From positions 930,001-994,000 of the forward strand of contig NZ_JAFBBJ010000001.1 of assembly GCF_016907085.1 (NCBI RefSeq): DNA of 64,000 bases, read 5' to 3'. This DNA comes from Clavibacter michiganensis (lineage in GTDB: Bacteria > Actinomycetota > Actinomycetes > Actinomycetales > Microbacteriaceae). This document shows positions 45,018 to 54,214 of the stretch, in pieces. Made by a program: the position numbers and the translations under genes. The notes below the pieces were generated by a model, which did no database searches, had not been told where the DNA came from, and was given only the letters and a program-made list of their open reading frames with translations. How positions within the stretch are numbered: position 1 is the first letter of the stretch; the number at the start of each line of letters is the position of its first letter.

Positions 45018-46967
45018 GTGACCTCCAGCCCGACCGACCCCATGATCGGCCGTCTCCTCGACGGTCGGTACCAGGTCAGGTCCCGCATCGCGCGCGGCGG
45101 GATGGCGACGGTCTACGTGGCCACCGACCTGCGGCTCGAGCGCCGCGTCGCCGTGAAGGTGATGCACGGGCACCTCGCCGACGACAGCGCGTTCCGCGAC
45201 CGCTTCATCCAGGAGGCGCGCTCGGCCGCGCGGCTGGCCCATCCCAACGTCGTCAACGTCTTCGACCAGGGCCAGGACTCCGACATGGCGTACCTCGTCA
45301 TGGAGTACCTGCCCGGCATGACGCTGCGCGAGCTGCTGCAGGAGTACGAGCGGCTGACGCCGGAGCAGACCCTCGACATCCTCGAGGCCGTGCTCTCCGG
45401 CCTCGCCGCCGCGCACAAGGCCGGCATCGTCCACCGTGACCTCAAGCCCGAGAACGTGCTGCTCGCCGACGACGGACGCATCAAGATCGGCGACTTCGGC
45501 CTCGCGCGCGCGGTCAGCGCCAACACGGCCACCGGGCAGGCGCTCCTCGGCACCATCGCGTACCTCTCCCCCGAGCTCGTCACCCGGGGCATCGCCGACA
45601 CCCGCAGCGACATCTACGCGGTCGGCATCATGATGTACGAGATGCTCGCGGGCGAGCAGCCGTTCAAGGGCGAGCAGCCGATGCAGATCGCGTACCAGCA
45701 CGCGAACGACCAGGTGCCCACCCCGAGCACAGCCAACGCGTCCGTCCCCGTCGAGCTCGACGAGCTCGTGCTCTGGGCCACCGCCCGGGATCCCGAGCAG
45801 CGGCCCCGCGACGCCCGCGCCCTCCTCGACGAGCTCTACGCCGTGCAGAACCGGCTCGACGCCCGGTCGGGCGACCCGGCTCCGCTCCAGCGCACCGTCG
45901 TCTTCCCGAGCGCCCCGGCGCTCCCCTCCGTCACGACCGGCGAGACGCAGGTCGTGGGAGGTCCCCCGGTCATGACGCGCCAGGAGACCGAGCGCACCGA
46001 GCCGGAGTCCGTCGTCGCGCTGGCGGAGGCCGGATCGCGCCGCCGCTCGCGCGGCTGGATGCTCGCGCTCCTCGTCGTGATGCTCGCCGCCCTCGCCGGT
46101 GGCACGGGCTGGTACTACGGCCAGGGGCCGGGCGCGCGCGTGCCCGTGCCGTCCGTCACGGCCATGGCCGTCGACGACGCCGCCGGCACGCTCCAGGGCC
46201 AGGGCTTCGTCGTCGCGCGTGCCGAGGAGCCGAGCGTGGACGTCGAGGTGGGGCACGTGACCCGCAGCGTCCCGGCCTCCGGCACGCCCGTCGACCAGGG
46301 GTCCACCGTGACCGTCTACGCCTCGACCGGACCGCGGCTCCTCGACGTGCCCGACGTGGTCGGGGCTGCCGAGGCGGACGCCCGCACGCGCCTCGAGGGC
46401 GTCCCCTTCGTCGTCCAGGAGGCGACCATCCGGCAGTACGGTGACGCCGCCGAGGGCACCGTCGTGCAGGTGCTGGACTCCTCGGGAGCCCCCGTCGCGG
46501 CGCAGTACCCAGAGCAGCAGCCCGTGACCCTCGTGGTCGCCGCCGGGAAGATCCCCCAGGTGAATGGCCGCTCCGTCGACCAGGCCGTGGCGACGCTCGC
46601 CCAGGCGGGTCTCGTCGGCGAGGCGGGGAAGCAGAGCTTCAGCGACGACGTCGAGAAGGGCGAGGTCATCTCGGTCTACCCGGTGGACCAGAACCCCGTG
46701 CGCTCGGGGCTCGACGGCGCGCCCGGCAGCAAGGTCGGCCTCGAGATCTCGAAGGGGCCCGACCTCGTGGCGGTGCCGGCGGTCGTCGGGCTGACGCGCG
46801 ACGAGGCGAAGGCGGCGCTCGACGCGGCGGGCTTCAAGTACGCGTACTCCGCGTTCTGGGACGCGCTGCCCAACAGCATCACCCGGGTGGCCTCGGCCAG
46901 CCCGGAGGCGCAGGCGATGGCCCGTCGCGGGTCCACCGTCAACCTCGGCATCACCGCGTCCGGCTGA
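45018..46967 (+). CDS. pknL: PASTA-domain Ser/Thr protein kinase, PknL type
   Basis: A 649-residue membrane kinase. The kinase domain is at about 13-270, with the glycine loop ARGGMATVY, Lys47, HRDLKPEN (139-146, Asp141) and DFG at 159-161. One helix lies at about 346-363. Four extracellular PASTA-like repeats follow (about 375-437, 441-513, 514-582, 583-649); such domains bind muropeptides or lipid II. The third repeat lacks the usual VPDVVG opening. Corynebacterial PknL also has PASTA domains, while the mycobacterial one does not. The neighbouring Rv2175c-like and aroG genes support PknL over PknB. Confidence 0.9.
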   Translation: MTSSPTDPMIGRLLDGRYQVRSRIARGGMATVYVATDLRLERRVAVKVMHGHLADDSAFRDRFIQEARSAARLAHPNVVNVFDQGQDSDMAYLVMEYLPGMTLRELLQEYERLTPEQTLDILEAVLSGLAAAHKAGIVHRDLKPENVLLADDGRIKIGDFGLARAVSANTATGQALLGTIAYLSPELVTRGIADTRSDIYAVGIMMYEMLAGEQPFKGEQPMQIAYQHANDQVPTPSTANASVPVELDELVLWATARDPEQRPRDARALLDELYAVQNRLDARSGDPAPLQRTVVFPSAPALPSVTTGETQVVGGPPVMTRQETERTEPESVVALAEAGSRRRSRGWMLALLVVMLAALAGGTGWYYGQGPGARVPVPSVTAMAVDDAAGTLQGQGFVVARAEEPSVDVEVGHVTRSVPASGTPVDQGSTVTVYASTGPRLLDVPDVVGAAEADARTRLEGVPFVVQEATIRQYGDAAEGTVVQVLDSSGAPVAAQYPEQQPVTLVVAAGKIPQVNGRSVDQAVATLAQAGLVGEAGKQSFSDDVEKGEVISVYPVDQNPVRSGLDGAPGSKVGLEISKGPDLVAVPAVVGLTRDEAKAALDAAGFKYAYSAFWDALPNSITRVASASPEAQAMARRGSTVNLGITASG

Positions 46968-46992
46968 TCCGACGCGCACGACCGCAGTCCCG

Positions 46993-47039
46993 GCACGACG
47001 ATGCCCCGCGGCCTCGAGGGCCGCGGGGCATCGTCGTGC
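46993..47039. terminator. very strong bidirectional hairpin terminator
   Basis: Perfect 21-bp stem (46993-47013 with 47019-47039) and a 5-base loop. It lies between the convergent kinase and DAHP synthase genes, 25 and 8 bases from their stops. No T-tract. Confidence 0.8.
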
Positions 47040-47047
47040 GGTCGGGA

Positions 47048-48418
47048 TCAGCTGCGCGCGGCGGCGAGCTCCTCCGCGACCAGGAACGCGAGCTCCAGAC
47101 TCTGCATGTGGTTGAGCCGAGGGTCGCACAGCGACTCGTAGCGCGTGGCCAGCGTCGCCTCGTCGATGTGCTCGGATCCGCCCAGGCACTCGGTGACGTC
47201 GTCGCCGGTGAGCTCGATGTGGATGCCGCCGGGGTGCGTGCCCGCCGCCCGGTGCGCCTGGAAGAAGCCCTGCACCTCGTCGACGACGTCGTCGAAGCGC
47301 CGCGTCTTGTAGCCGGTGGGCGTGGTGAGGCCGTTGCCGTGCATCGGGTCGGTGACCCAGAGCGGGTTCGCGTCCGACGCCTTGACGGCCTCGAGCAGGG
47401 GCGGGAGGGCATCGCGGATCCTGCCCGCCCCCATGCGCGTGATGAAGGTGAGCCGGCCGGGCTCGCGGTCCGGGTCGAGCTTCTCGATGAGCTCGTGCAC
47501 GGTCTCCGGCGTGGTCGACGGGCCGAGCTTGACGCCGAGCGGGTTGCGGACGCGCGAGAGGAAGTCGACGTGCGCCCCGTCGAGGTCGCGCGTCCGCTCC
47601 CCGATCCAGATGAAGTGCGCCGACGTGTTGTAGGGCGTGCCGGTGCGCGAGTCGATGCGCGTCATGGGCCGCTCGTAGTCCATGAGGAGGCCCTCGTGGC
47701 CGGTGTAGAACTCGACGCGCTTGAGGTCGTCGAAGTCGGCGCCCGCGGCCTCCATGAACTTGATGGCCCGGTCGATGTCGCGCGCGAGCTGCTCGTAGCG
47801 CTGGTTCGCGGGGTTGGCGGCGAAGCCCTTGTTCCAGCTGTGCACCTCGCGGAGGTCGGCGAAGCCGCCCTGCGTGAAGGCCCGGATGAGGTTCAGCGTC
47901 GAGGCGGCCGTGTGGTACCCCTTCACGAGGCGCGCGGGATCGGCCGCGCGCGACTCGGGCGTGAAGTCGTAGCCGTTGACGATGTCGCCTCGGTACGCGG
48001 GCAGGGTCAGGTCGCCGCGCGTCTCGGAGTCGCTCGAGCGGGGCTTCGCAAACTGGCCGGCCATGCGGCCCATCTTCACGACGGGCATGGCCGCGCCGTA
48101 GGTGAGGACGACGGCCATCTGGAGCACGGTCTTCACGCGGTTGCGGATGGCGTCGGCCGTGGCGCCCGCGAAGGTCTCGGCGCAGTCGCCGCCCTGGAGC
48201 AGGAACGCGCGGCCGTCGGCGGCGGCGGCCAGGCGCGACCGCAGCAGGTCGACCTCGCCGGCGAAGACCAGGGGCGGCAGCAGGGCGATCTCGGCGGAAG
48301 CGGCGTGCACGGCGGCGGCGTCGGGCCACTGCGGCTGCTGCTTGACCTCGAGGGTGCGCCAGTGGTCGAGGCCGGCGAGGACGTCGGGATGGGCGGGGAC
48401 GAGGTGCTCAGAGGCCAC
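47048..48418 (-). CDS. aroG: 3-deoxy-7-phosphoheptulonate synthase, class II (plant type)
   Basis: Condenses phosphoenolpyruvate and erythrose 4-phosphate, the first step of the shikimate pathway. The 456-residue length and blocks such as FAGEVDLLRSRL, LLQGGDCAETFAG, GRMAGQFAKPRSSD and HFIWIGERTRDLDGAHVDFLSRVRNPLGVKLGP mark class II. The metal and substrate sites are in CTTP-class positions such as PLWVTDPMHGNG. The start is GTG 48418 with no clear ribosome site. Other aro genes are not in the window. The same gene lies beside pknL in mycobacteria. Confidence 0.95.
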   Translation of the reverse strand: MASEHLVPAHPDVLAGLDHWRTLEVKQQPQWPDAAAVHAASAEIALLPPLVFAGEVDLLRSRLAAAADGRAFLLQGGDCAETFAGATADAIRNRVKTVLQMAVVLTYGAAMPVVKMGRMAGQFAKPRSSDSETRGDLTLPAYRGDIVNGYDFTPESRAADPARLVKGYHTAASTLNLIRAFTQGGFADLREVHSWNKGFAANPANQRYEQLARDIDRAIKFMEAAGADFDDLKRVEFYTGHEGLLMDYERPMTRIDSRTGTPYNTSAHFIWIGERTRDLDGAHVDFLSRVRNPLGVKLGPSTTPETVHELIEKLDPDREPGRLTFITRMGAGRIRDALPPLLEAVKASDANPLWVTDPMHGNGLTTPTGYKTRRFDDVVDEVQGFFQAHRAAGTHPGGIHIELTGDDVTECLGGSEHIDEATLATRYESLCDPRLNHMQSLELAFLVAEELAAARS

Positions 48419-48477
48419 GGTGGGATCCCGGTTCGTGTCGTGCGCGTGGTGCGCGGTGGAGGCTGTGCGGGAGACGG

Positions 48478-49167
48478 TCAGCGGGCCGCGCTCGCGCGCT
48501 TCTCCTTGACCGAGGTCGCATAGACGTCGACGTACTCCTGGCCGCTCAGCCTCGAGAGCTCGTACATGATCTCGTCGGTGATGGAGCGGAGGATGAAGCG
48601 GTCTCCCTCGAGGCCGGCGAACCTACTGAAATCTAGCGGCTCGCCGATGACCACACCAATCCGGCGGACCTTCGGGATGCGGGTGCCGATGGGCATGACC
48701 TTCTCGGTGTCGATCATCGCGATCGGGACGACCGGGACGTCGCCCTCGAGGATCATGCGCGCCACGCCCGTGCGGCCGCGGTACATCCGGCCGTCCGGGC
48801 TGCGGGTGCCCTCGGGGTAGATGCCGAGCATGCGGCCCTCGGCGAGCACGCGGAGGCCGGTGTTGAGCGACGCCTCGGACGCCTTGCCGCCGGAGCGGTC
48901 GATGGGGAGCATGCCCGTGGCCGTGAAGAACATCTTGGTGGCCCAGCCCTTGAGGCCGGTGCCGGTGAAGTAGTCGCTCTTCGCGAGGAAGACGAGGTTG
49001 CGGTCGACCAGCAGCGGCAGGAAGACCGAGTCGATGAACGAGAGGTGGTTGCTCGCGAGGATCACGCCGCCCTTGGCGGGGATGTTCTCGATCCCGGTGA
49101 CCCAGGGCCGGAACGTGCTCCGGAGGAGGGGTCCGGCGACCAGGTTCTTCATGAACCAGTAGAACAT
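48478..49167 (-). CDS. plsC: 1-acyl-sn-glycerol-3-phosphate acyltransferase
   Basis: Acylates lysophosphatidic acid in membrane lipid synthesis. The 229-residue protein has the HX4D motif NHLSFIDS (His41, Asp46) and the second block FFTATGMLPIDRSGG, with YPEGTRSPDG and VPVVPIAMI following. GGAAGG lies about 9 bases before the ATG. A TATGCT -10 candidate lies at 49204-49199. In mycobacteria a PlsC homologue is also found in this neighbourhood. The precise acyl acceptor is inferred from family. Confidence 0.92.
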   Translation of the reverse strand: MFYWFMKNLVAGPLLRSTFRPWVTGIENIPAKGGVILASNHLSFIDSVFLPLLVDRNLVFLAKSDYFTGTGLKGWATKMFFTATGMLPIDRSGGKASEASLNTGLRVLAEGRMLGIYPEGTRSPDGRMYRGRTGVARMILEGDVPVVPIAMIDTEKVMPIGTRIPKVRRIGVVIGEPLDFSRFAGLEGDRFILRSITDEIMYELSRLSGQEYVDVYATSVKEKRASAAR

Positions 49168-49243
49168 CGTCGGTCACCTTCCGGGTGGGGTCGCATCCAG
49201 CATAGGCGGCCGGGGCGGCGCGACGCCGCAGGCCGACGCCGGG

Positions 49244-50209
49244 TCAGGCCCCGTGGTGCAGCGCGGCCGCGTGACGGCGGGCGAGGTCGGCCGCGCCCAC
49301 GACTCCGGCGTCGTTGACGAGCTCCGCGATGCGGAACTCGGGCTCCGGGTGGTAGCCGCGGGCCGGGAGGTGCGCCAGGTACGCCTCGCGGATCGGGTCG
49401 AGCAGGAGGTCGCCCGCCTGCGCGACGCCGCCGCCGATCACGAACATCTGCGGGTCGAGGATCGCGCCGATGCTCGCGGCCGCCTCGCCGAGCCAGCCGC
49501 CGAGGCGGCGGAGGGCGAGGAGCGCGCCGGGGTCGCCGGCCTGGATGAGGTCGCTGACGTCGTGGCCGGTGAGCGTGCCCACCTCCCGGCGGCGGGCGGC
49601 GAGGCCCTCGCCGTGCGTGCCGCCGAGGTCGGCCAGCTCGTCGGCGGTGCGCAGGAGCGCGCGGCCGGATCCGTACTGCTCGATGCAGCCGCGGGCGCCG
49701 CAGCCGCAGGGCAGGCCGTCGGGCACGACGCGCATGTGGCCGAGCTCGGCGCCGGCGCCGAAGCCGCCACGGAAGAGGCGGTCGTCGGCGACGATCGCGC
49801 CGCCCACGCCCGTGCCGATCGTGAGCGTCACCATGTCGCTGACCAGGCGACCCGCGCCGTAGCGGAACTCAGCCCAGCCGGCGGCGTTCGCGTCGTTCTC
49901 GATGACGATGGGGAGGTCGATCCGGCTGCGCAGCTTCTCGCGCACCGGCTCGTTTCGCCAGTTGATGTTCGGGGCGTAGTAGACGGTGGACTGCGCGGCG
50001 TCGATGAAGCCGGCGGCCGCCACGCCGACCGCGACGACGTCGGGGTGCAGGGCGCGGAGCCGCTCGACCATCCCGACGACGGCCTCGACGATGGCGTCCG
50101 GGCTGCTCGCCTCGGTGGGCGTGCGCTCCTCCGCCGCGATGACGCCGAGCTCGTCGACCACGGCTCCCGCGATCTTCGTCCCGCCGATGTCGATCCCTAT
50201 TGCATGCAC
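49244..50209 (-). CDS. glk: ROK family glucokinase
   Basis: Phosphorylates glucose, or a related sugar, with ATP or polyphosphate. The 321-residue protein has the phosphate loop DIGGTK (7-12), ENDANAAGWAEF with the catalytic aspartate, TGVGGAIV, and the ROK zinc-binding loop HMRVVPDGLPCGCGARGCIEQYGSG. No DNA-binding domain precedes it, so it is an enzyme and not a ROK repressor. Whether it prefers polyphosphate is not evident. GTG 50209 follows GAGGAAGG. It is divergent from the FadD-type gene. Confidence 0.9.
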   Translation of the reverse strand: MHAIGIDIGGTKIAGAVVDELGVIAAEERTPTEASSPDAIVEAVVGMVERLRALHPDVVAVGVAAAGFIDAAQSTVYYAPNINWRNEPVREKLRSRIDLPIVIENDANAAGWAEFRYGAGRLVSDMVTLTIGTGVGGAIVADDRLFRGGFGAGAELGHMRVVPDGLPCGCGARGCIEQYGSGRALLRTADELADLGGTHGEGLAARRREVGTLTGHDVSDLIQAGDPGALLALRRLGGWLGEAAASIGAILDPQMFVIGGGVAQAGDLLLDPIREAYLAHLPARGYHPEPEFRIAELVNDAGVVGAADLARRHAAALHHGA

Positions 50210-50341
50210 TCCGCGGGCCCTTCCTCATCGTCTCGCCCGTCGATCCTACTGAGGCGTCCGGCGCCCCCGAGCGGGGACGAGCGCCCGGCGGGCCCGCCCC
50301 GTAGTCTGGTCACATCCATTTCCGGTACCGAGGGAGTTGCC

Positions 50342-52168
50342 GTGGAACAGCACACCATGCCCGCCGTCGTCGAGGCGAGACCCGACGACAACATCACCGA
50401 CGTCCTGGTGCACCGCGTGAGGACGAGCCCCGACGCTCCGCTGTTCGCGCTGCCGGACGGGTCGGGCGGGTGGAGCGACGTCTCGGCGTCCGAGTTCCAC
50501 CGCCAGGTGATCGCCCTCGCGAAGGGCCTCGTGGCCGCGGGGATCGAGCCGGGCGAGCGCATCGGGATGATGTGCCGGACGCGCTACGAGTGGACCCTCG
50601 TGGACTTCGCGGTGTTCTTCGCGGGAGCCGTCCTCGTCCCCGTCTACGAGACCTCCTCCCCCGGCCAGGTGCACTGGAACATGCAGGACTCCGGCGCGGT
50701 CGCGATGATCCTCGAGACGGCCGAGCACTTCTCGCGCTTCGACGAGGTCCACCCGGAGCTGCCCGCGGTGCGCCGCGTCTGGCAGATCGACCTCGGCGAC
50801 CTGGACAAGCTCGCCGAGCAGGGCGTCGACGTGCCGGACGCCGAGATCGAGCGTCGCCGGAACATCGCGGTCGGCTCGGACATGGCGACCCTCATCTACA
50901 CGTCGGGCACCACGGGGCGGCCGAAGGGCTGCATCCTCACGCACGCGAACTTCGTGGAGCTCTCGCGGAACGCCGAGGTCGCGATGGAGGAGGTGGTGCG
51001 GGTCGGCGCGTCCACGCTCCTCTTCATCACGACCGCGCACGTGTTCGCGCGCTTCATCTCCATCCTCAACGTGCAGGCGGGCGTGAAGACCGGGCACCAG
51101 GCCGACACCACGCAGCTCCTGCCCGCGCTCGCGTCGTTCAAGCCGACGTTCCTGCTCGCGGTGCCGCGCGTGTTCGAGAAGGTCTACAACTCCTCGGAGC
51201 AGAAGGCCGAGGGCGCCGGCCGCGGGAAGGTCTTCCGCAAGGCCGCCGAGGTCGCGTACGCGCACTCGGTCGCCGTCGACGCCGGATCGGTGCCGCTCGC
51301 GCTGAAGCTCCAGTACAAGGTGTTCGACGCGCTCGTGTACTCCAAGATCCGGCAGGCGATGGGCGGGCGCGTGCGCTTCGCGGTGAGCGGATCCGCGCCC
51401 CTCGGCCTCCGGCTCGGGCACTTCTACCGGTCGCTCGGCCTCACGATCCTCGAGGGCTACGGCCTGACGGAGACGACCGCGCCCGTCAGCGTGAACCTCG
51501 TCAAGGGATTCCGCATCGGCACGGTGGGGCCGGCGATGCCCGGCGTGGCGACGCGCATCACCGACGAGGGCGAGATCCAGGTCAAGGGCGTCAACGTCTT
51601 CGACGGCTACTGGCAGGACGAGGAGGCGACCGCGGCCGTCTTCGACGACGGCTGGTTCCGCACGGGCGACCTCGGCAGCTACGACGCCGACGGCTACCTC
51701 ACGATCACGGGCCGCAAGAAGGAGATCATCGTGACGGCGGGCGGCAAGAACGTCGCGCCGGCCGCGCTCGAGGACCCGATCCGCGCGAACCCGCTCGTCG
51801 GGCAGGTCGTGGTCGCGGGCGACCGGCGGCCGTTCATCTCGGCGCTCATCACGCTGGATCCCGAGATGCTCAAGGTCTGGCTGGCGAACAACGGGCAGGA
51901 TCCCGCCATGACGCTCGAGCAGGCGTCGCAGAACCCGGCGGTGCTCGCCGAGGTGCAGCGCGCGGTCGACGCGGCCAACGCGACGGTGTCGCGCGCGGAG
52001 TCCATCCGGAAGTTCGTCGTGCTGCCGGTGGAGCTGACCGAGGCGGCCGGGCACCTGACGCCGAAGCTCAGCATCAAGCGCCAGGTGGTGCTCGACGCGT
52101 TCGCCGACGTGATCACGCGGATCTACGAGGCGGCGCCGACGACCGAGGGGCACTCGCTGGTCCACTGA
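50342..52168 (+). CDS. long-chain fatty-acid--CoA ligase (FadD15-type)
   Basis: An AMP-forming acyl-CoA ligase of 608 residues. The ATP loop YTSGTTGRPKG and the blocks GYGLTETTAPVSVN, TGDLGSYDADGYLTITGRKKE and, near the end, LTPKLSIKRQVVLDAF are all present. The length and the N-terminal MEQHTMPAVVEARPDDN fit the mycobacterial FadD15 group, which is also located in the region beyond plsC. GTG 50342 has GAGGGAG about 6 bases upstream; a TAGTCT -10 box is at 50302-50307. The real fatty acid range is not readable. Confidence 0.92.
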   Translation: MEQHTMPAVVEARPDDNITDVLVHRVRTSPDAPLFALPDGSGGWSDVSASEFHRQVIALAKGLVAAGIEPGERIGMMCRTRYEWTLVDFAVFFAGAVLVPVYETSSPGQVHWNMQDSGAVAMILETAEHFSRFDEVHPELPAVRRVWQIDLGDLDKLAEQGVDVPDAEIERRRNIAVGSDMATLIYTSGTTGRPKGCILTHANFVELSRNAEVAMEEVVRVGASTLLFITTAHVFARFISILNVQAGVKTGHQADTTQLLPALASFKPTFLLAVPRVFEKVYNSSEQKAEGAGRGKVFRKAAEVAYAHSVAVDAGSVPLALKLQYKVFDALVYSKIRQAMGGRVRFAVSGSAPLGLRLGHFYRSLGLTILEGYGLTETTAPVSVNLVKGFRIGTVGPAMPGVATRITDEGEIQVKGVNVFDGYWQDEEATAAVFDDGWFRTGDLGSYDADGYLTITGRKKEIIVTAGGKNVAPAALEDPIRANPLVGQVVVAGDRRPFISALITLDPEMLKVWLANNGQDPAMTLEQASQNPAVLAEVQRAVDAANATVSRAESIRKFVVLPVELTEAAGHLTPKLSIKRQVVLDAFADVITRIYEAAPTTEGHSLVH

Positions 52169-52173
52169 CCCTG

Positions 52174-52207
52174 AGCGTCGGCCCGCGCGAGCGCGCGGGC
52201 CGACGCT
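52174..52207. terminator. hairpin terminator between the acyl-CoA ligase and deformylase genes
   Basis: Arms 52174-52189 and 52192-52207 are perfectly complementary (a few central pairs must open to make the loop). The hairpin begins 5 bases after the acyl-CoA ligase stop and ends 5 bases before the deformylase stop on the other strand. It is bidirectional and has no T-tract. Confidence 0.75.
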
Positions 52208-52212
52208 TCGGA

Positions 52213-52704
52213 TCAGAACCAGTCGGACTCGCGCACCTGCTTCATGGCCTCGCGGCGGCGCTGCTTGTCGAGCCGGTCGAGGTACACGAGTCCGTCGAGG
52301 TGGTCGACCTCGTGCTGGAAGGCCTGCGCGAGGACGCCCGTGCCCTCGATGCGGACGGGCTTCCCGTCGAGGTCGATGCCGGTGATGACGGCCTCGGGGT
52401 GGCGCATGGTGGGGAACCAGAGGCCCGGCACCGAGAGGCAGCCCTCGTCGACGAGGACGGCCTCGCCGCGGAGCTCCTCGATGACGGGGTTGAGGACGTA
52501 GCCGAACGCCGGCCCCACGTTGTAGCTGAATGCCCGGAGGTTCACGCCGATCTGCGCGGCGGCCACCCCGGCGCGGCCGTCGGGCCGCACGCTGTCGAGG
52601 AGGTCCTCGACCAGGGCTCGCACGCCCTCGTCGATCTCGTGGATCTCCGAGGAGACGGTCTTCAGCACCGGATCGCCGAACAGGCGGATCTGTCGTTCAG
52701 TCAT
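52213..52704 (-). CDS. def: peptide deformylase
   Basis: Removes the N-formyl group from new proteins, using a metal. The 163-residue protein has the three deformylase motifs: GVAAAQIG (46-53), EGCLSVP (87-93, with Cys89 as metal ligand) and HEVDH (131-135). ATG 52704 is chosen over an upstream start, because the extension MARATRPRGP is proline-rich and overlaps the reductase gene. It is transcribed after the reductase gene, possibly as the last member of a pyc-reductase-def unit. Confidence 0.95.
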   Translation of the reverse strand: MTERQIRLFGDPVLKTVSSEIHEIDEGVRALVEDLLDSVRPDGRAGVAAAQIGVNLRAFSYNVGPAFGYVLNPVIEELRGEAVLVDEGCLSVPGLWFPTMRHPEAVITGIDLDGKPVRIEGTGVLAQAFQHEVDHLDGLVYLDRLDKQRRREAMKQVRESDWF

Positions 52705-52738
52705 TCTCTGCTTCCGTGGTTCCTGGGCGGGCGGCGGG

Positions 52739-54211
52739 TCAGGATCGACCGGCCCCCGCGGGCGCGTCGCCCTGGCCATTCTCCCGTGCCCAGTCGGCCA
52801 CCGCGGACTCGGCGGCGAGCAGCGCGTTCTCGACGATCTCCGTCACGGCCGGGTGCGGCCAGTACTGCGCCCGCGCGAGCCCGGTGACCGGATGGCCGAG
52901 GCTCGCGGCCATGAGGAGCGGCTGGATCAGCGCCGCGGAGTCCGAGCCGATGATGTGCGCCCCGAGGAGCGTGCCCCCGTCGCGCGGATCCACCACGAGC
53001 TTGCAGAACGAGGTCGTGTCCTCGAGCGCCCAACCCCACGCGGTGGACGAGTACGGCTGCTCGATCGTGACGACGGGTCCGGCCTCGCGTGCCTCGGCCT
53101 CCGTGAGGCCGAAGGAGCCGATCTGCGGGCGCGAGAAGACCGCCTGCGGCACGGGCCCGGGAGCTCCGCCGATGAGGTCCTCCGGGTGCAGCAGGTTGTG
53201 CTGCACGACGCGGGCCTCGTGGTTGGCGACGTGCTTGAGCTGGTGGTCGGCGCTGATGTCGCCGAGGGCGAAGACGCCCGGCACCGGCTCGCCGCCCGCG
53301 AGCACGCGCTGCCGGTCGTCGACCACGATGCGGCCGTCGTCGTGCATGTCGTAGCCCGCGTTCTGGACCGCGAGCGTGTCCGTGTTGGGGACGCGGCCGA
53401 GGGCCATGAGCACCGCCTCCGTCTCGACCAGGTGGCCCGAGGCGAGCCGTGAGCGCAGCACGTCGCCGTCGCGCTCGATCTCCTCGACCTCGCAGTCGGT
53501 GATGACGTCCCACTGCGTGCGCGCGAGCGTCGTGAAGCGCGTCGAGACGTCGGCGTCGAGGTTGCCGAGCAGGTGCGCGGAGCGGGCGACCTGCGTCACG
53601 TGCACGCCGAGGTGGCTGAAGACGTGCGCGAACTCGGCCGCGACGTATCCGCCGCCCACGATGAGCAGCGAGGCGGGCAGCTCGGCGATCCGCATGATGG
53701 AGTCGGAGTCGTGGATGTCCGGGTCGGGCGCATAGACCGCCTGCAGCGGCCGCGGGCGGGAACCCGCCGCGAGCACGATGCGATCGGCGGTGATCCGCTG
53801 CCCGCTCGCGGAGACGAGCACGCCGGGCGCCTCGAAGCCGACGCTCTCGCGCAGCAGCGTGACGTTCTCCGAGCCGCTCTCGCGCCACTCGCGGCCGCCC
53901 TCGCTGATCGCGTCGATGCGGCCGAACACGCGGGCGCCGATGGCGGGCCAGTCCACGGCGTCGACCGAGGCGCGGATCCCGAGGGCGGCGCCGTCGCGCG
54001 TCTCCGCGGCGACGTCCGCCACGTGCACGAGCATCTTCGTCGGGATGCAGCCCGCGTTGAGGCACGTGCCGCCGAAGTGCTCCCCGTCGTCGACGAGCAG
54101 CACGCGCTGGTCGGCGAAGCGCTCGTCGGCGATCGAGTTGCCGGATCCGGCCCCCACGATCACGAGGTCGTAGCGCTGGTCCTCGGGGGTGTCGGTCATC
54201 TCGTGGCTCAT
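52739..54211 (-). CDS. mtr: mycothione reductase (flavoprotein disulfide reductase)
   Basis: Keeps mycothiol reduced, using NADPH and FAD. The 490-residue protein has the FAD site VIVGAGSGNSIAD, the redox motif GGTCLNAGCIPTKM with Cys50 and Cys55, and the second Rossmann motif LLIVGGGYVAAEFAHVFSHLG. The short GSGN insertion and the C-terminal HPAVTEIVENALL favour mycothione over glutathione reductase. The start is a few bases from the pyc stop and the two genes look co-transcribed. ATG 54199 is an alternative start. Confidence 0.85.
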   Translation of the reverse strand: MSHEMTDTPEDQRYDLVIVGAGSGNSIADERFADQRVLLVDDGEHFGGTCLNAGCIPTKMLVHVADVAAETRDGAALGIRASVDAVDWPAIGARVFGRIDAISEGGREWRESGSENVTLLRESVGFEAPGVLVSASGQRITADRIVLAAGSRPRPLQAVYAPDPDIHDSDSIMRIAELPASLLIVGGGYVAAEFAHVFSHLGVHVTQVARSAHLLGNLDADVSTRFTTLARTQWDVITDCEVEEIERDGDVLRSRLASGHLVETEAVLMALGRVPNTDTLAVQNAGYDMHDDGRIVVDDRQRVLAGGEPVPGVFALGDISADHQLKHVANHEARVVQHNLLHPEDLIGGAPGPVPQAVFSRPQIGSFGLTEAEAREAGPVVTIEQPYSSTAWGWALEDTTSFCKLVVDPRDGGTLLGAHIIGSDSAALIQPLLMAASLGHPVTGLARAQYWPHPAVTEIVENALLAAESAVADWARENGQGDAPAGAGRS

Positions 54212-54214
54212 CTC

